From NCBI GenBank assembly GCA_018402135.1, contig JAGYJF010000003.1, positions 62,001 to 126,000 of the forward strand: a stretch of DNA of 64,000 nucleotides, in the 5' to 3' direction. Below, in pieces: positions 44,577 through 52,195 of this stretch. The first letter of the stretch is position 1, and the number at the start of each line of letters is the position of its first letter. The notes below the pieces were generated by a model. That model was not told the DNA's origin and searched no databases. It saw only the letters and a list, made by a program, of their open reading frames with translations. Position numbers and translations under genes: made by a program. Source of the stretch: Flavobacteriaceae bacterium. GTDB taxonomy: Bacteria; Bacteroidota; Bacteroidia; Flavobacteriales; Flavobacteriaceae.

Positions 44577-47339
44577 ATGAAGACATTCATTGCCGAAGTT
44601 GTAACGCATCTGATTAAAAAAGATATTGATTTCAACGAAACCATTTTTATTTTACCCAATAAGCGCGCAGGACTATTTCTTAAAAAGGAACTGTCACTTC
44701 AACTCAATAAAACCTTTTTTGCGCCCGAAATTCTATCATCAGAAGCATTCTTTGGCGAACTTTCACTACTTCATCCTGTCGATAATATTGAAGCATTATT
44801 CGTTTTTTACGAAGTTTATTTAGAGTTAACACCCAAAGACCAAATTGAATCCTTCGATATATTTTCCTCTTGGGCACAACTTCTTATCAATGATTTCATT
44901 GAGATTGACAGATATTTAATTGAACCATCTCACATTTTTGACTATTTAAGCGCCATAAAAGATATTGATCATTGGTCATTAGACCACAATCAAACTGAAA
45001 ACACAGCCAGATACTTATCCTTTTGGAAACGATTAAAGGCATATTACCATAGTTTCAATTCTAAATTATTGAGCGAAAACAAAGGCCATCAAGGACTTCA
45101 GTATAGAGAAGCCATAAACAATTTAGAAGGCTATTTAGCGTCGAATAACAAGACACATATATTTGTTGGTTTTAACGCCTTAAATAAGGCTGAGGAAGTG
45201 GTATTTCAAGAGCTAATTAACCAAAATCGCGCTGATATATTCTGGGATCTCGATGTGCATTTTTTTAATAATCCACTTCACGATGTGGGTTTGTTTATGC
45301 GCAGCTATTATCAAAAATGGCCCTTTTACAAATCGAATGCGTTTAATTGGTTTTCAAACAATTACTCCAAGAAAAAAGATTTAAAAATTATTGGTGCTAT
45401 AAAAAATGTTGGACAAGTAAAACAAATTGGTGCTATTTTAAAAGATGAATTTAAACTTAATAATGGCGACTTAAGTAATACTGCCGTTGTACTAGGCGAC
45501 GAGAATCAGTTAACCCCTATTCTTAATTCCATTCCGGCCAACATTGAGCATATCAATATAACTATGGGCTTACCTCTAAAAAGCGTAAGCATAAGTTCGT
45601 TTTTCGAGCTTCTATTCAACCAACATCAAACCAAACCAAAAAAATATTATTACAAAGAAGTTATTGCACTATTAAACCATTCGGCAATTATATCTCTTTA
45701 TTCAAAAAGTGCCATGATTGAGAAGAACACTTATATTCATGGCATCAATACCAACAACACGACCTTTATTGATTTTGAACATTTAAATGGCGGTTTAAGC
45801 GAGAGCAAAATACTGGTTAATACTTTATTTGCCTCTTGGGAAGATAACCCAAATACGGCGCTCAATAATTGCATTCAACTCATTGTTCAACTCAAAAATA
45901 GTTTAAGTAGCAATAAGAATCAACACCTACTAGAACTATCTAATGCTTATAAATTTTACACCCTATTTAACGAACTAAAAAAACGCATTAGTAAAAACAC
46001 TTATGTAGGAAACATACGAACCCTTTTTGGCTTGTATAAAGAACTTTTAAAAAGTGAAACCATCGATTTTCGTGGCGAACCACTTCGCGGTCTACAAATT
46101 ATGGGCGTGTTAGAATCAAGATTATTAGACTTTGAAACTGTCATTATTTCTGGAGTAAACGAAGGTATATTACCAGCAGGGAAACAGCATAACTCATTTA
46201 TTCCGTTTGATGTTAAAATCGAAAATGGCTTACCAACTTATAAAGAAAAAGATGCAATTTATGCCTATCACTTCTACCGATTACTACAGCGCGCTAAAAA
46301 AGTTTATATACTTTATAATACTGAAGCCGATGTACTTATTGGCGGCGAGCCGAGTAGATTTATTAAGCAACTTCAAATAGAAAATATTCACAACATTGAA
46401 AACTTAGTGTCCATTCCCAAAACAGACCTTGATGTTCGTGAACTTAAAAGAATTAAAAAATCGGCCAGTTTGATAACTGATTTAAAATTATTAGCAGAAA
46501 AAGGATTTTCACCTTCGTCATTAACCAATTATATTCGAAATCCGATTGACTTTTATTACTCAAAAGTATTGAATATTAGAGAAACTGAAGAGGTTGAAGA
46601 AACGGTGGCGGCAAACACGCTTGGCAACGTAATTCACAAAACTTTAGAAGATTTCTACCAACCGTATGTCGGGATATATCTTGAAACTTCCCACTTAGAA
46701 AACATGATTAAAATGGTGGATGATGCGGTCTTTGGCCATTTTAAATACTACTACCGTTTAGGCGATTTTACTAAAGGTAAAAATCTAATAATATTTGAAG
46801 TTGCTAAACGCTATGTATTTAACTTTTTGCAAAAAGAACTAGAAACCTTAAAGAGCAATCATACCATAAAAATTATTGCATTAGAACAAAAAGTGCGTGT
46901 TAAAATAGACATTCCCGAATTAGATTTTCCAGTCTTTATCAATGGTATCGTAGATAGGATAGATAATCACGACGGAACACTCCGAATAATTGATTACAAA
47001 AGCGGTAAAGTTGAACAACGCGATGTTGAAATTATTAACTGGGAAGATTTAACTTCCGATTACAAAAAATATAGCAAGTCATTTCAGCTTTTAAGCTATG
47101 CTTTTATGCTTCATCAAAACAAAGAAATTATGCTTCCATTGACTGCTGGCATTATTTCATTTAAAAATTTACAAGGTGACTATGTTTTAAATTTTTCCAA
47201 AAAAGATAAAAATGGTAGTTACGCCAACAAAGACGTGTTGATAACTGAGGATACCTTATTAAATTATTATAAATCACTTAAATATTTAATACTTGAGATC
47301 TTTAATCCAGCCATCGACTTTATAGAAAAAGAAACTTAG
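44577..47339 (+). CDS. AddB-like PD-(D/E)xK nuclease family protein
   Basis: A 920-residue protein of the AddB/RexB-like family. The N-terminal region (IFILPNKRAGLFLKKEL) resembles helicase motif Ia but no Walker A precedes it, so this subunit probably has no ATPase activity. ESRLLDFETVIISGVNEGILP is a helicase-like motif. The C terminus (from about 640) has SPSSLTNYIRNPIDFYYSKVL, NVIHKTLEDF, and the nuclease core GIVDRIDNHDG, RIIDYKSGK. The cysteines that hold an Fe-S cluster in classical AddB are absent (one Cys in the whole protein). It starts just behind the ompA terminator. Confidence 0.85.
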   Translation: MKTFIAEVVTHLIKKDIDFNETIFILPNKRAGLFLKKELSLQLNKTFFAPEILSSEAFFGELSLLHPVDNIEALFVFYEVYLELTPKDQIESFDIFSSWAQLLINDFIEIDRYLIEPSHIFDYLSAIKDIDHWSLDHNQTENTARYLSFWKRLKAYYHSFNSKLLSENKGHQGLQYREAINNLEGYLASNNKTHIFVGFNALNKAEEVVFQELINQNRADIFWDLDVHFFNNPLHDVGLFMRSYYQKWPFYKSNAFNWFSNNYSKKKDLKIIGAIKNVGQVKQIGAILKDEFKLNNGDLSNTAVVLGDENQLTPILNSIPANIEHINITMGLPLKSVSISSFFELLFNQHQTKPKKYYYKEVIALLNHSAIISLYSKSAMIEKNTYIHGINTNNTTFIDFEHLNGGLSESKILVNTLFASWEDNPNTALNNCIQLIVQLKNSLSSNKNQHLLELSNAYKFYTLFNELKKRISKNTYVGNIRTLFGLYKELLKSETIDFRGEPLRGLQIMGVLESRLLDFETVIISGVNEGILPAGKQHNSFIPFDVKIENGLPTYKEKDAIYAYHFYRLLQRAKKVYILYNTEADVLIGGEPSRFIKQLQIENIHNIENLVSIPKTDLDVRELKRIKKSASLITDLKLLAEKGFSPSSLTNYIRNPIDFYYSKVLNIRETEEVEETVAANTLGNVIHKTLEDFYQPYVGIYLETSHLENMIKMVDDAVFGHFKYYYRLGDFTKGKNLIIFEVAKRYVFNFLQKELETLKSNHTIKIIALEQKVRVKIDIPELDFPVFINGIVDRIDNHDGTLRIIDYKSGKVEQRDVEIINWEDLTSDYKKYSKSFQLLSYAFMLHQNKEIMLPLTAGIISFKNLQGDYVLNFSKKDKNGSYANKDVLITEDTLLNYYKSLKYLILEIFNPAIDFIEKET

Positions 47340-47654
47340 ACCATTTTTAAATTGGCGTCGCTTAATTTGGTTATCTTTTCAATAAGTAGCTCTTTTTTGA
47401 CTGGTTTTGTCATGTAATCCGACATTCCTCAATCGAATACTTTTTGTCTGGCTTTCTCAGTAGCGGCGGCCGTTACGGCAATTATTAGTTTATCTTTAGT
47501 AATTAAATGTTCGGGTATATAACTTATTTTCAAATTGTAACTGTAAGCCAGCATTTATTAATGCAAAGCCATAGGAACCATCAATAATTATGCTCAAATT
47601 AAAGGCTATAGAGAAGATTGGGCTCCCTTTAGTTCCGCTCAGTATCCACCTGTC
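47336..47654 (-). pseudogene. Decayed receiver-domain (hybrid histidine kinase or response regulator) remnant
   Basis: The minus strand encodes a recognisable C-terminal receiver: LIIAVTAAATEKARQKVFD, then an in-frame TGA (47429-47431), then GMSDYMTKPVKKELLIEKI, where PVKK follows the conserved Lys of the receiver. Upstream in the same frame SGTKGSPIFSIAFNL resembles the end of a histidine-kinase ATPase domain. No start codon with a full domain exists, and the phospho-acceptor Asp half is missing. Its stop overlaps the addB-like stop. It is best read as the tail of an inactivated two-component gene. Confidence 0.7.
47611..47625. repeat. Fifteen-base copy of the tRNA-Ala 3' part
   Basis: GAGAAGATTGGGCTC differs by one base from 47738-47752 at the 3' end of tRNA-Ala, in the same orientation, with starts 127 bases apart. 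An attachment-site-like duplication is possible, but chance cannot be excluded at this length. Confidence 0.4.
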
Positions 47655-47693
47655 AATCTACAGGCAGGCTTCTCGCCCGACTAGGAAATAAAA

Positions 47694-47728
47694 AACAAAG
47701 ACCCTCAAAAAGATTGAAGGTCTTTGTT
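47694..47728 (-). terminator. Intrinsic terminator of tRNA-Ala
   Basis: Fourteen-base arms, AACAAAGACCTTCA and TGAGGGTCTTTGTT on the minus strand with one G-U pair, followed by six T. Confidence 0.85.
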
Positions 47729-47735
47729 ATTAATG

Positions 47736-47809
47736 TGGAGAAGATCGGGCTCGAACCGACGACCTCTTGACTGCCAGTCAAGCGCTCTAGCCAACTGAGC
47801 TACATCCCC
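47736..47809 (-). tRNA. tRNA-Ala (anticodon GGC)
   Basis: A 74-base cloverleaf on the minus strand. Acceptor stem GGGGATG with CTTCTCC contains the G3-U70 pair that identifies alanine tRNA, plus one U-U mismatch at 6-67. D stem GCTC/GAGC, anticodon stem CTTGA/TCAAG with loop CTGGCAG, T stem GTCGG/CCGAT with loop TTCGAGC, discriminator A. The 3' CCA is not encoded. It would read GCC and GCU codons and is followed by an intrinsic terminator. Confidence 0.95.
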
Positions 47810-47836
47810 ATATGATTTTCATTTTGAAAACGAGAT

Positions 47837-47844
47837 CGAAAGTA
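47837..47844 (-). promoter_or_regulatory. Putative -7 element of tRNA-Ala
   Basis: The minus strand reads TACTTTCG, one base from TAnnTTTG, 27 bases before the tRNA. An exact TATTTTTG at 47880-47887 further upstream is an alternative. Confidence 0.35.
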
Positions 47845-47897
47845 GTATAATTTTTCTATTTTCACAGCAATTTTCGGCACAAAAATAACCAAACTAA

Positions 47898-48398
47898 ATG
47901 ATTAAAAAAGCATCTTTTAAAGATATTGATAATATTATCAAAATTACGCAAGCTTGCGCCCGCCACATGGAAGAACAAGGTATTTACCAATGGAATAGCT
48001 ATTACCCAAGTAAAGCTGTTTTTGAAAATGACTTCAACAATGATGAATTATACATTATCGAGAGACATAAAAGTATTGTTGGTTGTATGGCAATAACACC
48101 TAAAATGTCTTCGTGCTACAGTAATGTTGAATGGTTAGAGACTAATAATAATGCCATTTATGTACACCGCTTGGCTATTGATCCCAAATTTCAAGGCAAT
48201 GGATTTGCGCAAGAACTGATGAATTTTGCCGAAAACTATGCCAAAAATAATAAGTATCACTCTGTAAGGTTAGATACCTTTTCAAAAAACACTAGAAATC
48301 AAAAGTTTTACGAACTTCGCGGCTATAAAAGACTCGGCGAAATTTTCTTTCCTAAACAAAGTGAATTTCCCTTTTACTGCTATCAATTATTACTGTGA
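47898..48398 (+). CDS. GNAT family N-acetyltransferase
   Basis: A 166-residue acetyl-CoA-dependent acetyltransferase. The GNAT core is visible: VHRLAIDPKFQGNGFAQELMNFAE, with QGNGFA as the pyrophosphate-binding P-loop, and the later NQKFYELRGYKRLG strand. The acceptor is unknown. Its stop overlaps the GTG start of the MATE gene (GTGA), so the two are translationally coupled; a link between acetylation and export of a toxic compound is possible but not shown. Confidence 0.88.
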   Translation: MIKKASFKDIDNIIKITQACARHMEEQGIYQWNSYYPSKAVFENDFNNDELYIIERHKSIVGCMAITPKMSSCYSNVEWLETNNNAIYVHRLAIDPKFQGNGFAQELMNFAENYAKNNKYHSVRLDTFSKNTRNQKFYELRGYKRLGEIFFPKQSEFPFYCYQLLL

Positions 48399-49729
48399 GT
48401 ACTGATATTTCTTTTAAAGCCATTAACAAACTTGCTGTTCCAGCCTTAATTGCCGGTATTTCAGAACCCATTCTCTCAATTACCGATACCGCCGTAGTTG
48501 GAAATATGGATTTTAATGCAACCGAATCTTTGGCCGCTGTTGGCATAGTTGGTGCCTTTATTTCAATGCTTATTTGGGTTTTGGGTCAAACCAGGAGTGC
48601 AATTTCATCTATCGTGTCTCAATATTTAGGAGCCGATGAGTTAGACCACGTAAAAAACCTGCCTGCTCAAGCTATTTATTTAATTACTTCGCTAAGTATT
48701 CTAATTATATTAGCTACTTACCCATTCGCCAAAGAGATATTTAAACTCTACAATGCTTCTGATTTAATTTTAGATTTTAGTGTAACTTATTACCAGATAC
48801 GAGTGTTCGGTTTTCCTTTCACCTTATTTACTATTGCCGTTTTTGGCGCTTTTAGAGGACTTCAAAACACCTATTACCCGATGGTTGTCGCCCTTGTTGG
48901 TGCGAGTTTGAATATTATTTTAGACTTTGTTTTGGTGTATGGAGTAAAAGATATCATCCCAGCAATGCATATTGAAGGCGCTGCTTATGCGAGTGTAATT
49001 GCACAGTTTATAATGGCTGTTTTGTCAGGAATTTTTCTGCTCAGAAAAACGGATATACCGCTTCGGTTTACCTTGCCAATTAATAAAGAAATGAAGCGAT
49101 TTACGTTGATGATTGCCAATTTATTCATAAGAACTTTAGCGCTTAATTTGGCACTGTATTTAGCAAGTGCTTTTTCAACTGGATATGGTAAAAATTATAT
49201 TGCTGCCTATACCATAGCCATTAATCTTTGGTTTTTTGGTGCTTTTTTTATTGATGGTTATGCAAGTGCTGGTAATATTTTGTCAGGGAAGTTATATGGT
49301 GCAAAACGGTACAAAGAATTACTAGCCTTAAGCAAAAAACTTATTGTTTACGGTATTTTAGTAGGAATTGGCTTGGCTCTAGCTGGATATGTTTTCTACA
49401 ACTTCATTGGTTCTATATTTACCAAAGAGCCCTTAGTGTTAATCGAATTTTATAAGGTTTTTTGGCTGGTATTAGCCATGCAGCCTTTGTGTGCTTTAGC
49501 GTTTATTTTTGACGGCGTTTTTAAAGGGCTTGGCCGCATGAAATACCTCCGAAACTTACTATTAATTTCAACTTTATTTGTATTTGTGCCTACACTTTTT
49601 ATTATGGATTATTACGATTTTAAATTGGTTGCCGTGTTTACGGCATTCACATTGTGGATTGTGGCACGCGGCATTCCATTAATTATAAAATTTAACCAAA
49701 CATTTAAGCCATTAGCCGAAAACAGTTAA
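48395..49729 (+). CDS. MATE family multidrug/toxin efflux transporter
   Basis: A 444-residue inner-membrane protein with about twelve hydrophobic segments. The N-terminal half starts with KLAVPALIAGISEPILSITDTAVVGN and continues with LAAVGIVGAFIS and FGAFRGLQNTYYPM, typical MATE motifs; the second half repeats the fold (RTLALNLALYLAS). It would export cationic compounds against Na+ or H+. The start is GTG at 48395, overlapping the GNAT stop by four bases. Confidence 0.93.
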   Translation: MSTDISFKAINKLAVPALIAGISEPILSITDTAVVGNMDFNATESLAAVGIVGAFISMLIWVLGQTRSAISSIVSQYLGADELDHVKNLPAQAIYLITSLSILIILATYPFAKEIFKLYNASDLILDFSVTYYQIRVFGFPFTLFTIAVFGAFRGLQNTYYPMVVALVGASLNIILDFVLVYGVKDIIPAMHIEGAAYASVIAQFIMAVLSGIFLLRKTDIPLRFTLPINKEMKRFTLMIANLFIRTLALNLALYLASAFSTGYGKNYIAAYTIAINLWFFGAFFIDGYASAGNILSGKLYGAKRYKELLALSKKLIVYGILVGIGLALAGYVFYNFIGSIFTKEPLVLIEFYKVFWLVLAMQPLCALAFIFDGVFKGLGRMKYLRNLLLISTLFVFVPTLFIMDYYDFKLVAVFTAFTLWIVARGIPLIIKFNQTFKPLAENS

Positions 49730-49758
49730 TTTTGAATCCACTTAAACCGAAGTTTATA

Positions 49759-49926
49759 ATGAGCACAACCATATTACAAGATTCTATTGAAGAAAAAATA
49801 CAAAACGCTCCAGATAGCAGTTATGAAATTGGCATCTTCATAGGTTCGATGCTTCCTTTTGTGGTTTTAATTGTTATTGCTTATTTAATTTATAGCTACA
49901 ATAAAAACAGAAATAAAGAAAAGTAA
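49759..49926 (+). CDS. Small membrane protein (55 aa)
   Basis: A 55-residue protein with a soluble acidic N terminus (about 22 residues) and one membrane helix (FIGSMLPFVVLIVIAYLIY), then a short basic tail (NKNRNKEK). The predicted topology is N-terminus out. I chose the ATG at 49759 over a TTG at 49732, which would add unconserved residues. It lies 29 bases after the MATE gene and is followed by another tiny membrane protein. Function unknown. Confidence 0.6.
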   Translation: MSTTILQDSIEEKIQNAPDSSYEIGIFIGSMLPFVVLIVIAYLIYSYNKNRNKEK

Positions 49927-49927
49927 T

Positions 49928-50026
49928 ATGGATGTACTAAGTTTTTTGGGCGGTAATGGCTTATTTTTAGTATTAGCAGTAGTATTAGTAATTGTTTATG
50001 TATACAACAAAAACAAAAAACGCTAA
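49928..50026 (+). CDS. Very small membrane peptide (32 aa)
   Basis: A 32-residue reading frame, starting one base after the preceding stop. It is almost only a membrane helix (NGLFLVLAVVLVIVYVY) with a basic end (NKNKKR), the same layout as the tail of the 55-residue protein. The tight spacing after a small membrane gene and the coherent hydrophobic-plus-basic layout argue for a real gene, but its size makes this uncertain. Its stop is one base from the stop of the convergent oxygenase gene. Confidence 0.5.
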   Translation: MDVLSFLGGNGLFLVLAVVLVIVYVYNKNKKR

Positions 50027-50027
50027 T

Positions 50028-50669
50028 CTATCTTGTTTTTAACCAGCCTGTTACGCTGAGTCTTTGACTATGAACTGTTTTTACTTCATGCTCGATGCTC
50101 TGACTTTCAAAAATAACAACTCTACCAGGTAAGGGATAAATATTTTTCTCAACTTCCTGATTGTTTTCATTTAAATACAAGCATAACTCACCGCCATTTT
50201 CTGCAGCCCAACCGTCCTCGTTTAAATAACATACAAACGACAATTTACGTCTATCGTCATTTTGAAAAGTATCAATATGTCTTTTATAAAAAGTGCCTAT
50301 TGGATAAATGGCATAATGGAATTCTTTATGCAAAATTCCTAAAAAACAGGTTTTATTAAGATAATTAACCAACTGGTTGATCTTATTAAAAAATAATTGC
50401 TCAGCATCATCTGCTTTGGTTTCATCCATCCAAAGAATAACGTCGCCACGAATCGATTTTTCAATTGTTTCATTGAGTTTATTGCCAATAGCTGCTTTTT
50501 TAAATGCATCATCGTCATACTTTTGCAATAAGGACTGACGCAAAACCTCAACCTCATCATCTGTAAAAAAATTGTCTATAATACTGAATTGCTGAATTGA
50601 AATATCGGTAATAATGCGCTCAAAAAGCGGATTTTCATTGAAGTCTATATGTTCAAAAATGGCATCCAT
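50028..50669 (-). CDS. 2-oxoglutarate/Fe(II)-dependent oxygenase (prolyl 4-hydroxylase-like)
   Basis: A 213-residue oxygenase. The iron ligands His131-x-Asp133 (KRHIDTFQND) and His194 (IEHEV), and Arg203 (SQRLSVTGWL) for 2-oxoglutarate, are all present on the double-stranded beta-helix, with DDRRKLSFVCYLN and ENGGELCLY as the P4Hc core. Bacterial members hydroxylate proline in proteins or small molecules; the target is unknown. It has its own promoter and is divergent from queD. Confidence 0.9.
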   Translation of the reverse strand: MDAIFEHIDFNENPLFERIITDISIQQFSIIDNFFTDDEVEVLRQSLLQKYDDDAFKKAAIGNKLNETIEKSIRGDVILWMDETKADDAEQLFFNKINQLVNYLNKTCFLGILHKEFHYAIYPIGTFYKRHIDTFQNDDRRKLSFVCYLNEDGWAAENGGELCLYLNENNQEVEKNIYPLPGRVVIFESQSIEHEVKTVHSQRLSVTGWLKTR

Positions 50670-50684
50670 AGCACCGGCTTGGTA

Positions 50685-50714
50685 TAAAAATACTAAGTAT
50701 AAAAAGTAACCAAA
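50685..50714 (-). promoter_or_regulatory. Putative promoter of the 2OG oxygenase gene
   Basis: On the minus strand TTTG (50711-50714), an 18-base spacer and TATTTTTA (50685-50692), one base from consensus, 15 bases before the start codon. Confidence 0.45.
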
Positions 50715-50749
50715 TGTAATCTAAAAACCATTTCGTTAAACAAAATGAA

Positions 50750-50757
50750 TACCTTTG
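50750..50757 (+). promoter_or_regulatory. Putative -7 element of queD
   Basis: TACCTTTG, an exact TAnnTTTG match. Initiation about 4-7 bases later would give a leader of about 105 bases before queD. Confidence 0.5.
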
Positions 50758-50767
50758 CGAAATAATC

Positions 50768-50831
50768 TATCTCGGGGCAATTCCACGAGATATTTTAAAG
50801 AATAAACATTAGATTCGAGGCAAATCTCGAA
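50768..50831 (+). promoter_or_regulatory. Structured 5' leader of queD with two hairpins, possible RNA switch
   Basis: Hairpin 1 pairs TATCTCG (50768-50774) with CGAGATA (50786-50792) across GGGCAATTCCA. Hairpin 2 pairs TTCGAG (50814-50819) with CTCGAA (50826-50831) across GCAAAT. The hexamer ATCTCG occurs in both hairpins (50769-50774 and 50824-50829), so CGAGAT (50786-50791) could pair with either. That is the arrangement of a two-state leader. I find no match to the preQ1 riboswitch. Confidence 0.5.
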
Positions 50832-50867
50832 GGATTTAATTTCCGATAATCGCGTAAAATTTATTTG

Positions 50868-51317
50868 ATGAGTAATATTAGAATTACAAAACAATTTTCT
50901 TTCGAAACAGGCCATGCCTTATATGGTTATGACGGAAAGTGCAAAAATGTACACGGACACAGCTATAAACTGTCTGTTACCGTAATTGGAACGCCGATTT
51001 CTGACCAAAATAATGTGAAATTTGGTATGGTAATTGACTTTGGCGACCTTAAAAAAATTGTAAAAGAAGAGGTGGTTGATGTATTTGACCACGCAACTGT
51101 ATTTAATAAAAACACACCCCATATCGACCTGGCTAATGAACTAAAAAGTCGTGGACATAATGTTATTTTGGCCGATTATCAGCCTACCAGCGAAATGATG
51201 GTGATAGATTTTGCAGAAAAAATTAAGAGTCGTTTGCCAGACCACATCAGCTTACACTCGTTAAAATTACAAGAAACTGAAACCAGCTTTGCCGAATGGT
51301 ATGCAAACGATAATTAG
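50868..51317 (+). CDS. queD: 6-pyruvoyl tetrahydropterin/6-carboxy-5,6,7,8-tetrahydropterin synthase family protein
   Basis: A 149-residue zinc enzyme that acts on dihydroneopterin triphosphate in queuosine or pterin synthesis. The zinc ligands are His16 (FETGHALY) and His29 and His31 (KNVHGHSYKL), and the catalytic Cys25 is present. GMVIDFGDLKK, FDHATVFN and the C-terminal ETETSFAEWYAND are family blocks. I start at the ATG at 50868; a TTG one codon earlier is equally in frame. Its long leader contains two competing hairpins. Confidence 0.92.
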   Translation: MSNIRITKQFSFETGHALYGYDGKCKNVHGHSYKLSVTVIGTPISDQNNVKFGMVIDFGDLKKIVKEEVVDVFDHATVFNKNTPHIDLANELKSRGHNVILADYQPTSEMMVIDFAEKIKSRLPDHISLHSLKLQETETSFAEWYANDN

Positions 51318-51366
51318 GGCGTTACCTCAATTATTTTGGGGTCAGGCTTTCACTACTCGCTTTTCT
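51317..51366. repeat. Dispersed repeat fragment with GCTTTCACTACTCGCTT
   Basis: Starts at the last base of the queD stop codon with GGGCGTTACC. The core at 51346-51362 matches 16 of 17 bases of the reverse complement of 57117-57133. I recall similar GGGCGTTACC...CGCTACTCGC blocks after genes in other Bacteroidetes; that is from memory. Confidence 0.5.
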
Positions 51367-51442
51367 ATTTATTTATAACCAAATAAAAAGAGCTCAAACA
51401 AACCGTTCAATCCTTAACGCAAACTTTCATTATATTTACCTT

Positions 51443-52195
51443 ATGAATATCCCCGAAGGAAAGAAAATATATTTTGCATCAGACAATCATCTGGGTGCTC
51501 CAACCAAACATGCTTCATTTCCGCGTGAAAAAAAATTTGTGGCTTGGTTGGACAGCATAAAAGACGATGCTGCGGCTATTTTTCTATTGGGCGATTTGTT
51601 TGATTTTTGGTTTGAATACAAAACCGTTGTTCCAAAAGGTTTCACTAGAACTTTAGGAAAACTTGCAGAAATTAGTGATTCTGGAATCCCAATCTATTAC
51701 TTTGTTGGTAACCACGATTTATGGATGAATGGCTATTTTGAAGAAGAACTTAATATTCCCGTATTTCACCAACCCAGGGAATTTAGTTTTAATGAGAAAA
51801 CCTTTTTTATTGGCCATGGTGATGGTTTAGGCCCTGGTGACAAAGGCTACAAACGTATGAAAAAAGTGTTTACCAATCCATCTTCTAAATGGTTATTTAG
51901 ATGGTTGCATCCCGATATTGGCATGCGATTGGGTCATTATTTTTCAGTAAAAAATAAACTGATTTCAGGCGATGAAGATGCCAAGTTTTTAGGAAACGAC
52001 CACGAATGGTTGGTACAATACTCAAAACGCAAATTAGACACTAGGCACTACGATTTTTTTGTGTTTGGTCATCGGCATTTACCATTAGAAATTGAATTAA
52101 ACTCAAACTCCAGATACTTCAACCTAGGCGATTGGATTAGTCATTATACCTACGGTTTTTTTGATGGAAAAGAATTTCAACTAAAACAATTTTAG
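51443..52195 (+). CDS. lpxH: UDP-2,3-diacylglucosamine diphosphatase
   Basis: Lipid A biosynthesis: cleaves the pyrophosphate of UDP-2,3-diacylglucosamine at the membrane surface. The 250 residues have the calcineurin-like metal motifs DNHLG, GDLFDFW, VGNHDLW, GHGDGLGPGD and FGHRH. The family length fits. Near-consensus TATATTTA lies 5 bases before the start. The stop overlaps the stop of the convergent MFS gene by four bases. Confidence 0.93.
   Translation: MNIPEGKKIYFASDNHLGAPTKHASFPREKKFVAWLDSIKDDAAAIFLLGDLFDFWFEYKTVVPKGFTRTLGKLAEISDSGIPIYYFVGNHDLWMNGYFEEELNIPVFHQPREFSFNEKTFFIGHGDGLGPGDKGYKRMKKVFTNPSSKWLFRWLHPDIGMRLGHYFSVKNKLISGDEDAKFLGNDHEWLVQYSKRKLDTRHYDFFVFGHRHLPLEIELNSNSRYFNLGDWISHYTYGFFDGKEFQLKQF

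Noticed and set aside
50758-50867. A preQ1 riboswitch before queD
   Set aside because: The leader lacks the preQ1-I short hairpin with A-rich tail and the preQ1-II layout, so I describe only unassigned structure.
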